Shown: piece after piece, positions 15,785 through 24,824 of the stretch
Position numbering within the stretch: the stretch's first letter is position 1
Layout of the letters: each line of letters starts with the position of its first letter
Source of the DNA: SYIM01 sp964581825
GTDB taxonomy: Bacteria; Pseudomonadota; Gammaproteobacteria; Burkholderiales; Burkholderiaceae_E
Assembly (NCBI GenBank): GCA_964581825.1
Contig: CAZORB010000009.1
Coordinates: 1-49,200 of the forward strand
Length of the DNA: 49,200 bases
Reading direction: 5' to 3'
Program-made: the position numbers and the translations under genes
Notes under the pieces: model-generated
Database searches by the model: none
Seen by the model: only the letters and a program-made list of their open reading frames with translations
Told to the model about the DNA's origin: nothing

Positions 15785-18121
15785 TTAGAAGCCGGCACCC
15801 ACCTGAAACTGAAACCGCTGCATGCGATCGGTTGGACCATACCGAAGCGGCCATCCCAGGCTCAGCTTCATTGGGCCGACAGGCGATAGCCAGTTCAGAC
15901 CCACACCCCCGGATACTCGCAGCTCGCCAAAATCAATATTGGAATCGGGGTAGACGTTGCCGACGTCCGAAAAGAAAAAGGTTCGGATCGTTCTGTCGGC
16001 GCCTGAACCGGGCAGCGGAAAAATAAACTCGGCGCTTCCAACCACCCGAAGCTGCCCGCCGATAGGTACCTCACGAGTTCCACCCAGTTGCAGCGGCTCG
16101 ATATCTTTGGGTCCGAGGGAGCTGGGGTAAAAGCCCCTTACCGAGCCAATTCCGCCAGCGAAATAGTTCTTGAATAGTGGGAATGAGCGCCCACCAAAGC
16201 CAGCGCCGTACGCTATGTCGCCATTGAGCGCGATGGTGTAATCACGGGTGATCGGCCAAAACAACTGCTGCACAGCGTTGCTTCGCCAAAACCGTAATTC
16301 GCCCGAGGGCAGTGCAGTTTCGAAGTTAATGCGCTGAAGCCTTCCACGGGTGGGCGCCAATGCGCTGTCGCGACTGTCGCGCAACCATCCCAGGGTGCCG
16401 ACCACAGCCGAAGCAGAAGTGCCGTATTCATTGACCCATTTGGTGTAGCGCCGGGGAGCAAGCGGCCCAAGGCCGAGCTCTGTGTTCTCTGCGCCGATAC
16501 CGAAGAAAACGCGATCAACCTCGGTGTAAGGGATGCCGAATCGGGTTGCGACCGACAAGGTTTCAAACTTGTAGTCACCAAGCAGCAGCGCTGAGGCATT
16601 AAACGAGCGCGACGCCAGCTCAACGGTTTGGCTGATCCCGTCATCGGTCAGGTATGGGTTGGTATGCGACAGCACAATTTGCCGCGCAAGACGGCTTGTA
16701 TTGACCTCGAACCCAACGATCTTTCCCGTACCCAGAAAGTTGTTCTGAGACAGCGACGCAGCCAGGATTGCTTTCTCGGTCGTTGAGAAACCTATGCCTA
16801 ATGAAACCGCGCCCGTTGGGCGTTCCACCACAGTGACCCGCAGATCCACCTGATCGTTGGTTCCGGGAACAGCCTGCGTATCGATTTTTACGTCGGTGAA
16901 ATAGCCAAGGCGGTTGATCCTGTCGCGGGATAGCTTGATCTTTTCCGCGTCGTACCAGGCATCTTCGAACTGTCGCAGCTCGCGCCGAATCACTTCATCG
17001 CGGGTTCGTGCATTACCGCCGATATCGATGCGTCGAACATAGGCGCGCCTGCCTGGCTCAACCAGCACCGTAAAGCTCACTTGTTGCGTGTCTTTGTCGG
17101 CCTGAGGTACGGCCTCAACCCTGGCAAATGCGTAGCCAAGCGAACCCAACCGGTCGTTGATCTGCTTGGTTGAATCATTGAGCCTGGAACCGGAGAACAC
17201 CTCTCCTGGCGCGACTCTCATCATGGCGCGGAACTCATCGGCGCGGCCCAACAATTCGCCCGCAAAGGTGATGTCTTTGACGCGATACTGTTCGCCCTCT
17301 TCAACGACTACCACCAGTTCGATCGACTCCCGGTCGGGGCTGATAGATACCTGGGTAGAACGAACATTGAACTCGAGATATCCGCGGTTAAGATAAAACG
17401 AGCGGACACTTTCCAGGTCGCCAGAGAGCTTTTCGCGCGAATAGCGATCGTTCTTGGTGTACCAGCTGAGCCAGGTAGGCGTACCCAGCTTCATTTCATC
17501 CAGCAGAACTTTCTCGGAGAAAGCCTTGTTGCCAACGAAGCGTATGGCTGAGATCGACGCCGAAGCGCCCTCCTCGACCACCATGGACACACCCACCCGG
17601 TTACGCTCGAGCGGGGTTACCGTGGAGGTGACGCGCACCGCATATTTGCCACGAGACAGATACTGGCGCTTGAGTTCTTGCTCTGCGCGCTCAAGCAGGC
17701 TTCTATCGAAGATTCGCGATTCGGCGAGTCCGATATCGCGAAGCGAACGCTTGAGCGTGTCCTCGTCAAATTCTTTAACGCCCGTGATGTTGACCGAACC
17801 GATCGCCGGACGCTCTTCGACGATCACGACCAGAATGTCGCCATCAGCCTGCAACCGCACGTCGCGGAAAAAGCCGCTTGCGTAAAGTGCCTGGATAGCG
17901 GCCGTCGCTGAGTCTGGTGTAATGCGATCGCCGACCTTAACCGGCAAGTAACCGAAAACGGTTCCCGGCTCGATCCGTTGTACGCCCTCAATCCGAATGT
18001 CGCGAACGACGAAAGCGTCGAAGGCGCGCACCGCCTTGTTCAGCCCGGTGGCGAGGAATAGAGAGCAGAAGGAAACCGAAGCGAGACGGCGAAGGCGTGC
18101 GAAGGGCTGAGTGCGAGCCAT
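15785..18121 (-). CDS. bamA: Outer membrane protein assembly factor BamA
   Basis: The essential Omp85 pore of the BAM complex, which inserts beta-barrel proteins into the outer membrane. 778 residues. A basic N-terminus and hydrophobic stretch form a signal peptide to about residue 33, then five POTRA repeats (about 35-420) starting FVVRDIRIEGVQRIEPGTV. The C-terminal 16-strand barrel carries GGIGSVRGFYPSSLGP (the VRGF/Y motif of loop 6) and ends in a C-terminal Phe (FQFQVGAGF), the usual outer-membrane insertion signal. The gap to rseP is 3 bp and skp follows at 35 bp, the conserved rseP-bamA-skp-lpxD order. Confidence 0.97.
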   Translation of the reverse strand: MARTQPFARLRRLASVSFCSLFLATGLNKAVRAFDAFVVRDIRIEGVQRIEPGTVFGYLPVKVGDRITPDSATAAIQALYASGFFRDVRLQADGDILVVIVEERPAIGSVNITGVKEFDEDTLKRSLRDIGLAESRIFDRSLLERAEQELKRQYLSRGKYAVRVTSTVTPLERNRVGVSMVVEEGASASISAIRFVGNKAFSEKVLLDEMKLGTPTWLSWYTKNDRYSREKLSGDLESVRSFYLNRGYLEFNVRSTQVSISPDRESIELVVVVEEGEQYRVKDITFAGELLGRADEFRAMMRVAPGEVFSGSRLNDSTKQINDRLGSLGYAFARVEAVPQADKDTQQVSFTVLVEPGRRAYVRRIDIGGNARTRDEVIRRELRQFEDAWYDAEKIKLSRDRINRLGYFTDVKIDTQAVPGTNDQVDLRVTVVERPTGAVSLGIGFSTTEKAILAASLSQNNFLGTGKIVGFEVNTSRLARQIVLSHTNPYLTDDGISQTVELASRSFNASALLLGDYKFETLSVATRFGIPYTEVDRVFFGIGAENTELGLGPLAPRRYTKWVNEYGTSASAVVGTLGWLRDSRDSALAPTRGRLQRINFETALPSGELRFWRSNAVQQLFWPITRDYTIALNGDIAYGAGFGGRSFPLFKNYFAGGIGSVRGFYPSSLGPKDIEPLQLGGTREVPIGGQLRVVGSAEFIFPLPGSGADRTIRTFFFSDVGNVYPDSNIDFGELRVSGGVGLNWLSPVGPMKLSLGWPLRYGPTDRMQRFQFQVGAGF

Positions 18122-18124
18122 GCG

Positions 18125-19489
18125 TTAGGGCCCGAGCAGCCGAGCAAAGTCGTTGAATAGTGCGATTGCCATCATGAGAACAACCAGCAGCAAACCGGCC
18201 TTTTGGGTGAGAGCCATTACTTGATCGGACAACGGTCGGCGTCTGATCGCCTCAATTGCGTAATATACCAAATGACCTCCGTCCAGAATTGGAATCGGCA
18301 GCAGATTCAGCACGCCAAGGCTCACACTGATGAGCGCCAGAAACCCAATATAAGACTCCAACCCGCTGCGGGCCGTTTGTCCAGCCATGTCCGCGATGGT
18401 GACGGGGCCACTAAGATTTCTAACCGACAGGTCGCCCGTTAGCATGCGGCCCAACATTCGAACTGAGAACGCGCTCATTTCCCAGGTGCGCTCAAGGCCC
18501 TGAACGACTGAATCGATAGGGCCTGCCTGAACGGTTTCGGTACGCACGCGATCCTGCAGCATGGCGCCGATGCGACCTCGCGTGCGTCCGTCGGAAGCTG
18601 GCGCGCCGTGGGCCACAGGTGTGACGCGCAGCGTAATCTCGTCGGCACCTCGCTGGACCATGATGCTGAGCGGCGTCCCCGCACTGTCGCGTACACGTTC
18701 AATCAGGTCACGTGCGCGACGAATTGGCTCGCCGTTGACACTAAGTATGCGATCGCCGGCCCGAAGCCCCGCCTCGATTGCAGCCTCGCCCGCCACCAGG
18801 CTGCCGATGATGACCTGCCCGGGCGCTAGCGACAGTCCGAGGAAATGAAGTGGATCGCGCTCTGGCAGCTCAGCCGCAATCGCTCCGCGCGTTGGCAGAA
18901 CCAAATCAACCCGCCGCCCATCACGTTCGACCGTGAGCCGAGCGGGGGTTCCTGCTAGCGATGCATCGATTAGTTTGAGCCGCAGTTGGTTCCACGACTG
19001 AAGTGGCGCGCCATCGACTGCCCGGATTGTGTCGCCCTCAGCGAACCCAGCAGCCGCTGCAGCGCTGCCCGCTGGGGGTGTATCAACGACGGGAACTGGC
19101 TGCTCGGTGCCGCCCCACGCCAGAGCCGCATACAAAACGATCGCAAGCAGAAAATTCGCAACGGGTCCCGCCGCAACGATCATCGATCGCTGCGCGAGGG
19201 GTTGGCGCGAGAAAGCGCGTGGCAGGTCTGTGTCGGGAATCGGCTCGGCGGCGTCACGGTCGCGCTCATCGAGCATCTGAACATAGCCACCGAGAGGAAT
19301 CGCGGCAATAACCCACTCGGTTCGGTCAGCGCCAAAGCGGCGCGACCAAAGCGCGGGTCCAAAACCAATTGAGAACCGCAACACCTTGACGCCGCACCAT
19401 CGAGCGACTGCGAAGTGCCCGAGTTCGTGAATGAAAATAAGCAGCGTCAGCGCCACCAAAAACGCAAGTACTGTCTGCAACAGACTCAT
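18125..19489 (-). CDS. rseP: Site-2 protease RseP
   Basis: Intramembrane zinc metalloprotease that cleaves anti-sigma factor RseA and remnant signal peptides in the inner membrane. 454 residues. The first membrane helix holds the zinc motif HELGH (His21, Glu22, His25). Two PDZ domains follow (about 115-190 and 200-285), and the third metal ligand is in LNLLPIPILDGGHL near the C-terminus with further membrane helices. The ATG at 19489 (MSLLQTVLAF) overlaps the dxr stop as ATGA. Next to bamA and skp it ties envelope stress control to outer-membrane assembly. No rpoE or rseA gene is in the window. Confidence 0.96.
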   Translation of the reverse strand: MSLLQTVLAFLVALTLLIFIHELGHFAVARWCGVKVLRFSIGFGPALWSRRFGADRTEWVIAAIPLGGYVQMLDERDRDAAEPIPDTDLPRAFSRQPLAQRSMIVAAGPVANFLLAIVLYAALAWGGTEQPVPVVDTPPAGSAAAAAGFAEGDTIRAVDGAPLQSWNQLRLKLIDASLAGTPARLTVERDGRRVDLVLPTRGAIAAELPERDPLHFLGLSLAPGQVIIGSLVAGEAAIEAGLRAGDRILSVNGEPIRRARDLIERVRDSAGTPLSIMVQRGADEITLRVTPVAHGAPASDGRTRGRIGAMLQDRVRTETVQAGPIDSVVQGLERTWEMSAFSVRMLGRMLTGDLSVRNLSGPVTIADMAGQTARSGLESYIGFLALISVSLGVLNLLPIPILDGGHLVYYAIEAIRRRPLSDQVMALTQKAGLLLVVLMMAIALFNDFARLLGP

Positions 19490-20670
19490 CAGGCCCACCT
19501 GGCGACCGCTTCAGCGGCGTATTCGCGAGCCCGACGATCAAGATCGAGTACCCCCTCGACATCGGAACCAGCCCGTTCTGATCCGAGCTGATTCAGCACC
19601 TGCTCGTTGATACGAGCGATGTCGCCAAACCGCACCTGCCGCTCAAGAAAGGCCGCAACCGACACTTCGTTTGCTGCATTCAACACGCATGCCGCACCGC
19701 CGCCACTTTCGAGCACCGACCGCGCCAACCGCAGACAGGGGAAGCGCACCAGGTCCGGAGGCTCAAAGTCGAGCCGTCCGGCGGCAGCGAGATCCAAGGG
19801 CGTTACGCCGCTTTCGATCCGATCCGGAAAGCCCAGCGCATGCGCGATCGGCGTTCGCATGTCAGGGTTGCCCAACTGTGCCAGGACGGACCCGTCGACG
19901 TACTCGACCATGGAGTGCACGATGCTTTGTGGATGCACGACCACTTCAAGCGCTGAATGCGGTACACCGAACAGGTAATGTGCCTCGATCAGCTCGAGGC
20001 CCTTGTTCATCATGGTTGCCGAGTCAACTGAAATTTTTCGGCCCATACTCCAACGGGGATGGGCTATCGCCTGCTCGGGAGTGGCGGTTTCGATCGTCTC
20101 GGGGTTGGCCAAACGAAACGGGCCACCCGACGCGGTGAGCAGGATCCGCCGGATACCCGGTGGCGCACCCGCCGCGTCTTGACGAACGGGCAAGCACTGG
20201 AAGACCGCGTTGTGCTCGCTATCAATAGGCAGCACCGTGGCGGCGCCTTGCCGACACGCTTCGAGAAACACGTCGCCGGCCATCACCAGCGACTCTTTGT
20301 TGGCGAGCAGGATGCACTTGCCTGCTCGTGCCGCAGCCAATGCCGAGGGCAATCCAGCGGCACCGACGATCGCGGCCATCACCAGATCGACCTCTGGGGC
20401 CTCTGCAATGGTGTCAAGCGCCTGAGGGCCGTTGATCACCTCAGTCGCGATATTCCGGCTGGCAAGACGGTGCCTGAGCTTATTGGCATCACTCTCGGTG
20501 CTGACCGCAACGACTGCGGGCCGGTGCCGCACCGCCAACTCAAACAATTGATCGATCCGGGTATGCGCAGAAAGACCGTGCACTCGAAATCTATCCGGGT
20601 GACGGGCGATGACATCGAGTGTGCTCAAGCCGATCGAGCCGGTTGCCCCAAGGACCGTGACTGTCTTCAT
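19489..20670 (-). CDS. dxr: 1-deoxy-D-xylulose 5-phosphate reductoisomerase
   Basis: Second step of the MEP isoprenoid pathway: converts DXP to 2-C-methylerythritol 4-phosphate with NADPH. 393 residues. The NADPH-binding motif LGATGSIGLSTLDV is at the N-terminus, followed by LLANKESLVMAGD, the flexible loop and substrate region ILLTASGGPFR, PRWSMGRKISVDSATMMNKG, and HPQSIVHSMVEYVDGSV with metal and substrate residues. The ATG at 20670 is clear. The gap from cdsA is 8 bp and rseP overlaps its end. The isoprenoids it supplies feed the neighbouring uppS. Confidence 0.97.
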   Translation of the reverse strand: MKTVTVLGATGSIGLSTLDVIARHPDRFRVHGLSAHTRIDQLFELAVRHRPAVVAVSTESDANKLRHRLASRNIATEVINGPQALDTIAEAPEVDLVMAAIVGAAGLPSALAAARAGKCILLANKESLVMAGDVFLEACRQGAATVLPIDSEHNAVFQCLPVRQDAAGAPPGIRRILLTASGGPFRLANPETIETATPEQAIAHPRWSMGRKISVDSATMMNKGLELIEAHYLFGVPHSALEVVVHPQSIVHSMVEYVDGSVLAQLGNPDMRTPIAHALGFPDRIESGVTPLDLAAAGRLDFEPPDLVRFPCLRLARSVLESGGGAACVLNAANEVSVAAFLERQVRFGDIARINEQVLNQLGSERAGSDVEGVLDLDRRAREYAAEAVARWA

Positions 20671-20678
20671 ATCCCGGA

Positions 20679-21500
20679 TTATCCCAGCAGTTCTGCGATC
20701 AGCGCCACGGCAGGCATCGTGGGAATCAGCGCGTCAATTCGATCAAGGACGCCGCCGTGCCCAGGCAGCACGTTTCCGCTGTCCTTTACACCCGCCTGGC
20801 GCTTGAGAAGCGATTCAAACAGGTCGCCAACGATCGACAGCGCTGCAAGCAAGGCCAGCACCGCCGCGGCCCCTACCCAGCCCGTCGACCCCACCAGGCG
20901 CGCGGGGAGTGCCGACGACATCGCCTCAAAAGGAACCGTTGCCAACCCGGCGAGTGCAACCGCCGCCATGCCCGCGATGGCACCTTCCCAGGACTTGCCC
21001 GGGCTGATGCTGGGAGCAAGCTTATGTCGTCCGATGGCACGGCCGACGAAATACGCCGCGACGTCGGCAACCCAGACAATGGCCATTGCGCTGACCAACA
21101 CGACCGCGCCCTGCCCTCTGAGATCGTAAAGCGCAAGCCAGCAGGCAGCGAGCAGGGCCGCAGCCAGCACACGACCGCCTGACGCGGCATGGTGGCGGCG
21201 CAGTCGCCGAGGCCCCTCCACCACCCAAAACAGCAGTGACAGGAAGCAGATCGCAATCACCAGCGGCTGTGCGAGGTCTCCTGTGGGGGCTAACGCAACG
21301 ACTGCTGACCCACCCAGCAGCAAAGCGAACCATTCCACTGGCCCCGGAATGCTTCGAGACACGAGCCTTGCCCATTCTGCATAGGCAATCCCCAACATCA
21401 GCAATGAGGTGAGCCCCCAAAGCCAGGCGGGGCCGATCGTCACAATTGGAATCAGGATCGCGAGGAGCGCGAGCGCAGTCAGTATCCGAGGGATTAACAC
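20679..21500 (-). CDS. cdsA: Phosphatidate cytidylyltransferase
   Basis: Makes CDP-diacylglycerol from phosphatidate and CTP, the branch point of bacterial phospholipid synthesis. 273 residues and very hydrophobic, with about seven or eight membrane helices. The family signature near the C-terminus, SIVGDLFESLLKRQAGVKDSG, followed by LPGHGGVLDRIDAL, is complete. The start appears to be GTG at 21500 (VLIPRILTALALL); I see no strong ribosome site. A 100-bp gap separates it from uppS. Confidence 0.95.
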   Translation of the reverse strand: MLIPRILTALALLAILIPIVTIGPAWLWGLTSLLMLGIAYAEWARLVSRSIPGPVEWFALLLGGSAVVALAPTGDLAQPLVIAICFLSLLFWVVEGPRRLRRHHAASGGRVLAAALLAACWLALYDLRGQGAVVLVSAMAIVWVADVAAYFVGRAIGRHKLAPSISPGKSWEGAIAGMAAVALAGLATVPFEAMSSALPARLVGSTGWVGAAAVLALLAALSIVGDLFESLLKRQAGVKDSGNVLPGHGGVLDRIDALIPTMPAVALIAELLG

Positions 21501-21600
21501 AGCGGGCTACCGGACATGGTTTGGGCGCCCTTTGAAGCTGGCGTCAATCCGGTGGCTGAAGGATGCCGGAACACGTGTGCAATGAGCGCACACCCTGGCG

Positions 21601-22374
21601 TCAGCCCGCCGCCTGCGCAGCGATCTGACCACTGGTTTGACCGAAGCGCCGCTCTCGTTGCCGATACCAGTCGAACGCCTCTTCCAGGGCGTTGACGTCG
21701 AAGTCGGGCCAGAATCGCTCGGTAAAATAAAGCTCGGTATAAGCAAGCTGCCAGAGGAGAAAGTTACTGACCCGCTGCTCTCCACCGGTGCGAATAAAGA
21801 GATCGGGTTCTGGGGCATAAGCCATCGCCAGATGCGGCGTCAGCATGCGTTCGTCGAGTTGCTCCGGATGGGATGCGAGCTCGGGATGCGCCTTCAGGGC
21901 CGCGCGCGTTGCCTGGAGAATGTCCCAGCGGCCGCCGTAGTTCGCCGCCACAGTCAGTGTCATCCGCTGGTTTGTGGTCGTTCGTGCCTCGGACTGCCGG
22001 ATCAGTGCCTGCAGGCGCGGCTCGAATGCACCGAGGTCGCCGACGACGCGAAGGCGGATACCGTTCGCGTGAAGCTGGTCGACCTCGCGTTCGAGGGCTG
22101 AAATGAACAGTCGCATCAGTACCGACACCTCATCAACCGGCCGGCGCCAGTTCTCGGAGCTGAATGCGAACAGGGTGAGAAACTCAACCCCTAATCGTGC
22201 ACAGGCCTCGACGATTGTGCGAACCGCCTCAACCCCTCGCGCATGCCCTGCGACGCGCGGCAGGCGCCTGGACGTGGCCCACCTACCGTTGCCATCCATG
22301 ATGATTGCAACATGCCGGGGGACTGAGGCGCTGACCGGAACAGAGACCGTCGAGCTGGGAAACATCGGCTTCAC
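21601..22374 (-). CDS. uppS: Undecaprenyl diphosphate synthase (cis-prenyltransferase)
   Basis: Condenses IPP units onto farnesyl diphosphate to give the C55 carrier lipid for peptidoglycan and O-antigen. 257 residues. The catalytic motif HVAIIMDGNGRWA has Asp27, followed by GHARGVEAV, LTLFAFSSENWRRP and, near the C-terminus, PDLFIRTGGEQRVSNFLLWQ and ELYFTERFWPDF. A GTG at 22374 gives this length; the ATG three codons in (22365) is equally plausible and there is no clear Shine-Dalgarno to decide. It lies 15 bp after frr. Confidence 0.97.
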   Translation of the reverse strand: MKPMFPSSTVSVPVSASVPRHVAIIMDGNGRWATSRRLPRVAGHARGVEAVRTIVEACARLGVEFLTLFAFSSENWRRPVDEVSVLMRLFISALEREVDQLHANGIRLRVVGDLGAFEPRLQALIRQSEARTTTNQRMTLTVAANYGGRWDILQATRAALKAHPELASHPEQLDERMLTPHLAMAYAPEPDLFIRTGGEQRVSNFLLWQLAYTELYFTERFWPDFDVNALEEAFDWYRQRERRFGQTSGQIAAQAAG

Positions 22375-22389
22375 AACGGGTACGCTAGG

Positions 22390-22950
22390 TTAGACCGTAA
22401 GGATTTCCTGCTCTTTGGCGGCAATCAGCTTGTCGATTTCAGCGATATGCCGGTCCGTAAGCTTCTGGACATCATCTTGTCCTCGACGGTCTTCGTCCTC
22501 GGAGATCGCCTTATCCTTCAACAGCTTCTTAAGCTGCTCATTACCTTCGCGACGCAGGTTACGAACCGCGACCTTGGCCTGCTCTCCCTCAGTCCGTGCG
22601 ACTTTCGCAAGCTCTTTGCGACGCTCTTCGGATAGCGGCGGCATCGGAACGCGGATCAGTTCGCCGACGGTCACCGGGTTGAGGCCCAGATCGGCTTCCC
22701 GAATCGCTTTGTCAATCACCTGTACCATCTTTTTTTCCCACGCCTGCACGCTGATGGTGCGGGCGTCCATGACGGTGACGTTGGCGACCTGATTAATTGG
22801 CATTGGACTGCCGTAATAATCGACCATGACATGGTCGAGCAGGCCCGCATGTGCGCGACCGGTGCGAATCTTCGACAAAGCAACTTTCAACGACTCGAGC
22901 GACTTTTGCATCTTCTGCTCGGTCGAGCTTTTAACGGCGGACAGGCTCAT
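22390..22950 (-). CDS. frr: Ribosome recycling factor
   Basis: Splits post-termination ribosomes together with EF-G. 186 residues, the standard size. The three-helix-bundle domain shows LKVALSKIRTGRAHAGLLDHV, then VDYYGSPMPINQVANVTV in the small domain, and RIPMPPLSEERRKELAK-like RVPMPPLSEERRKELAKVA. The ATG at 22950 has AAGGGAA upstream. It sits 19 bp after pyrH in the order tsf-pyrH-frr-uppS found in most proteobacteria. Confidence 0.98.
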   Translation of the reverse strand: MSLSAVKSSTEQKMQKSLESLKVALSKIRTGRAHAGLLDHVMVDYYGSPMPINQVANVTVMDARTISVQAWEKKMVQVIDKAIREADLGLNPVTVGELIRVPMPPLSEERRKELAKVARTEGEQAKVAVRNLRREGNEQLKKLLKDKAISEDEDRRGQDDVQKLTDRHIAEIDKLIAAKEQEILTV

Positions 22951-22969
22951 CGGATTCCCTTAGCTCGGT

Positions 22970-23713
22970 TCAGGCGTAAACCAGCGTTCCTTCGTCTTCG
23001 CCAGTGACGATTCGACGCAGAGCGCCTTCCTTGAAAATAGAAAAGACCTTAAGCGGAAGCCGCTGGTCACGGCACAGTGCAAACGCAGTGGCGTCCATGA
23101 CCTTGAGATTCCGGCTGATTGCCTCGTCGAAGCTGATCCGCTGGTAGCGGGTTGCCGTGGGGTCCTTCATGGGATCGGCCGTGTACACCCCGTCCACCTT
23201 GGTGGCCTTCAGAACGATTTCCGCGCCCATCTCGGCGCCGCGCAGCGCCGCGGCGGTGTCCGTCGTAAAGAACGGGTTACCCGTTCCGGCGGCGAAAATG
23301 ACTACCTTGCCTTCTTCCAGGTATCGAAGGGCTTTGGGACGAATGTAAGGCTCGACAACCTGCTCGATTTTGAGCGCTGACTGCACCCGTGACACCACGC
23401 CCTGCTGGCGCAGCGCGTCCTGCAGCGCGAGCGCATTCATAACCGTGGCGAGCATTCCCATGTAGTCTGCTGTCGCTCGGTCCATTCCAGCCGAGCCTCC
23501 TGCAACGCCACGGAAAATGTTGCCGCCGCCAATGACAATAGCCAGTTCAATGCCGAGACGGGAAACCGCTGCCACTTCGGCGCACATGCGCTCAATGGTG
23601 TTGCGATTGATGCCAAAGGCATCGTCTCCCATCAAAGCTTCACCAGACAGCTTGAGAAGCACCCGACGATAAGCAAGGGTCGGGGGGGCGGACGGATTGG
23701 CGGACAGATCCAA
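22970..23713 (-). CDS. pyrH: UMP kinase
   Basis: Phosphorylates UMP to UDP; a hexameric amino-acid-kinase-family enzyme regulated by GTP and UTP. 247 residues. Family segments are YRRVLLKLSGEALMGDDAFGI, LAIVIGGGNIFRG, DRATADYMGMLATVMNALAL and the C-terminal TAFALCRDQRLPLKVFSIF. The start must be non-ATG: the frame has a TGA four codons before the TTG at 23713, and no ATG comes before the conserved core. A modest GAGG lies upstream. The gap to tsf (97 bp) contains a GC-rich hairpin. Confidence 0.96.
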   Translation of the reverse strand: MDLSANPSAPPTLAYRRVLLKLSGEALMGDDAFGINRNTIERMCAEVAAVSRLGIELAIVIGGGNIFRGVAGGSAGMDRATADYMGMLATVMNALALQDALRQQGVVSRVQSALKIEQVVEPYIRPKALRYLEEGKVVIFAAGTGNPFFTTDTAAALRGAEMGAEIVLKATKVDGVYTADPMKDPTATRYQRISFDEAISRNLKVMDATAFALCRDQRLPLKVFSIFKEGALRRIVTGEDEGTLVYA

Positions 23714-23736
23714 AGGAAAACCTCAGCGCGGATAAA

Positions 23737-23767
23737 GCCGGCCTGTGGCGTGTGCCGCCAAGCCGGC
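23737..23767 (-). terminator. Hairpin between tsf and pyrH
   Basis: A compound stem: GCCGGC (23737-23742) pairs with GCCGGC (23762-23767), and TGGCG (23746-23750) pairs with CGCCA (23756-23760) around a five-base loop, with a small internal bulge. On the minus strand it is followed by TTTAT, a short T-tract. It could be a weak terminator or attenuator lowering pyrH relative to tsf, or an RNA-processing site. Confidence 0.5.
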
Positions 23768-23810
23768 AAACCCGATCATTATGCGCCAATCTTCAGGCGC
23801 AGGGGCAGAT

Positions 23811-24701
23811 TCAACGTGCAGCCGCTGCTGCAGCCTGGGCTGCCACTTCGGCAGCGAAATCGGTTTGCTTGCGCTCAATGCCCTCGCCAACAATGTATAG
23901 CGTGAACGATGCGACGCGCGCGCCGCGAGACTTCAGAAGCTGCTCAACCGTCTGCTTATCGTCTTTAACAAATGGTTGCCCCAGGAGTGTAACTTCCTTC
24001 AGGAACTTCTGAACACTGCCCTCAACCATCTTTTCGACGATTTCCGCGGGCTTGCCTGACTCCGCAGCCTTTTCACGGGCGATCCGGCGCTCGGTTTCGA
24101 TGAGATCGGCGGCCACGCCCTCGCGCGACAAAGCCTTCGGCTTGGTGGCAGCGATGTGCATCGCGATGTCGCGCGCCAGCGTTTCGTCGCCGCCCACCAA
24201 ATCCAGCAGCACGCCGATCTTTGAGCCGCCATGGACGTAGCTCACAACCCGACCCTCTGCCGCTACCCGGTGGAATCGCCGAATCGACATGTTTTCGCCG
24301 ATTTTGCCAACCAGAGCCATGCGCACCGCCTCGACGCTTGATCCATCGAAGGGGAGCGCCGACAGACTTGCAACATCGGCAGGAGAGGCCTCGACGACCA
24401 GCTTCGATAGCCGGGAGGAAAACGCCAGGAAGTCGTCGTTTTTAGCGACAAAGTCGGTTTCGCAATTAAGCTCGACGATCGCGGCATTGCGTGCGTCGGC
24501 GTCAATGAACACCCCAACCACGCCCTCTGCGGTAACCCGCGAGGCCGCCTTGCTGGCCTTGTTGCCCAGGCGTACCCGCAGAATTTCCTCGGCCTTCGCC
24601 AGATCGCCACCCGCCTCGGTGAGCGCTTTTTTGCACTCCATCATCGGCGCGTCGGTTTTTTCGCGCAGTTCTTTGACCATGCCAGCGGTGATTTCAGCCA
24701 T
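23811..24701 (-). CDS. tsf: Translation elongation factor Ts
   Basis: Nucleotide exchange factor for EF-Tu. 296 residues, close to the usual length. The N-terminal UBA-like domain with TAGMVKELREKTDAPMMECK and the signature ELNCETDFVAKNDDF are clear, as are the two core subdomains and a C-terminal Ala-rich helix. The ATG at 24701 has GGAG upstream; the longer in-frame stretch to 24776 runs into intergenic hairpins and is not coding by family comparison. It follows rpsB across a 123-bp gap that holds a terminator-like hairpin. Confidence 0.97.
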   Translation of the reverse strand: MAEITAGMVKELREKTDAPMMECKKALTEAGGDLAKAEEILRVRLGNKASKAASRVTAEGVVGVFIDADARNAAIVELNCETDFVAKNDDFLAFSSRLSKLVVEASPADVASLSALPFDGSSVEAVRMALVGKIGENMSIRRFHRVAAEGRVVSYVHGGSKIGVLLDLVGGDETLARDIAMHIAATKPKALSREGVAADLIETERRIAREKAAESGKPAEIVEKMVEGSVQKFLKEVTLLGQPFVKDDKQTVEQLLKSRGARVASFTLYIVGEGIERKQTDFAAEVAAQAAAAAAR

Positions 24702-24742
24702 CGCCTTATTCTCCAAACAAAAATGACACCCACAGTCTTTTA

Positions 24743-24765
24743 CGCCACGCGCCTCGCACGTGGCG
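24743..24765 (-). repeat. Inverted repeat upstream of tsf
   Basis: CGCCACG (24743-24749) pairs with CGTGGCG (24759-24765), a 7-bp perfect stem with a nine-base loop in the rpsB-tsf gap, 41 bases before the tsf start. It has no T-run after it, so it is more likely an RNA stability or processing element than a terminator. Confidence 0.4.
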
Positions 24766-24784
24766 ACAAAGGACACCTTGCAGG

Positions 24785-24813
24785 AAAAAGCGGGCGCACA
24801 GACGGGCGCCCGC
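24785..24813 (-). terminator. Rho-independent terminator or attenuator between rpsB and tsf
   Basis: A perfect 8-bp GC stem, GCGGGCGC (24790-24797) with GCGCCCGC (24806-24813), has an eight-base loop and is followed on the minus strand by five T's (the A-run at 24785-24789). It starts 12 bp after the rpsB stop. Partial termination here would allow more S2 than EF-Ts mRNA; a similar intercistronic structure is known for E. coli rpsB-tsf. Confidence 0.75.
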
Positions 24814-24824
24814 GGTGACGCGCG

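Noticed and set aside
21575..21593. Stem GTGTGC/GCACAC in the 100-bp gap between uppS and cdsA
   Set aside because: Only six pairs, no T-run and no nearby promoter hexamers; I see nothing else in this gap.
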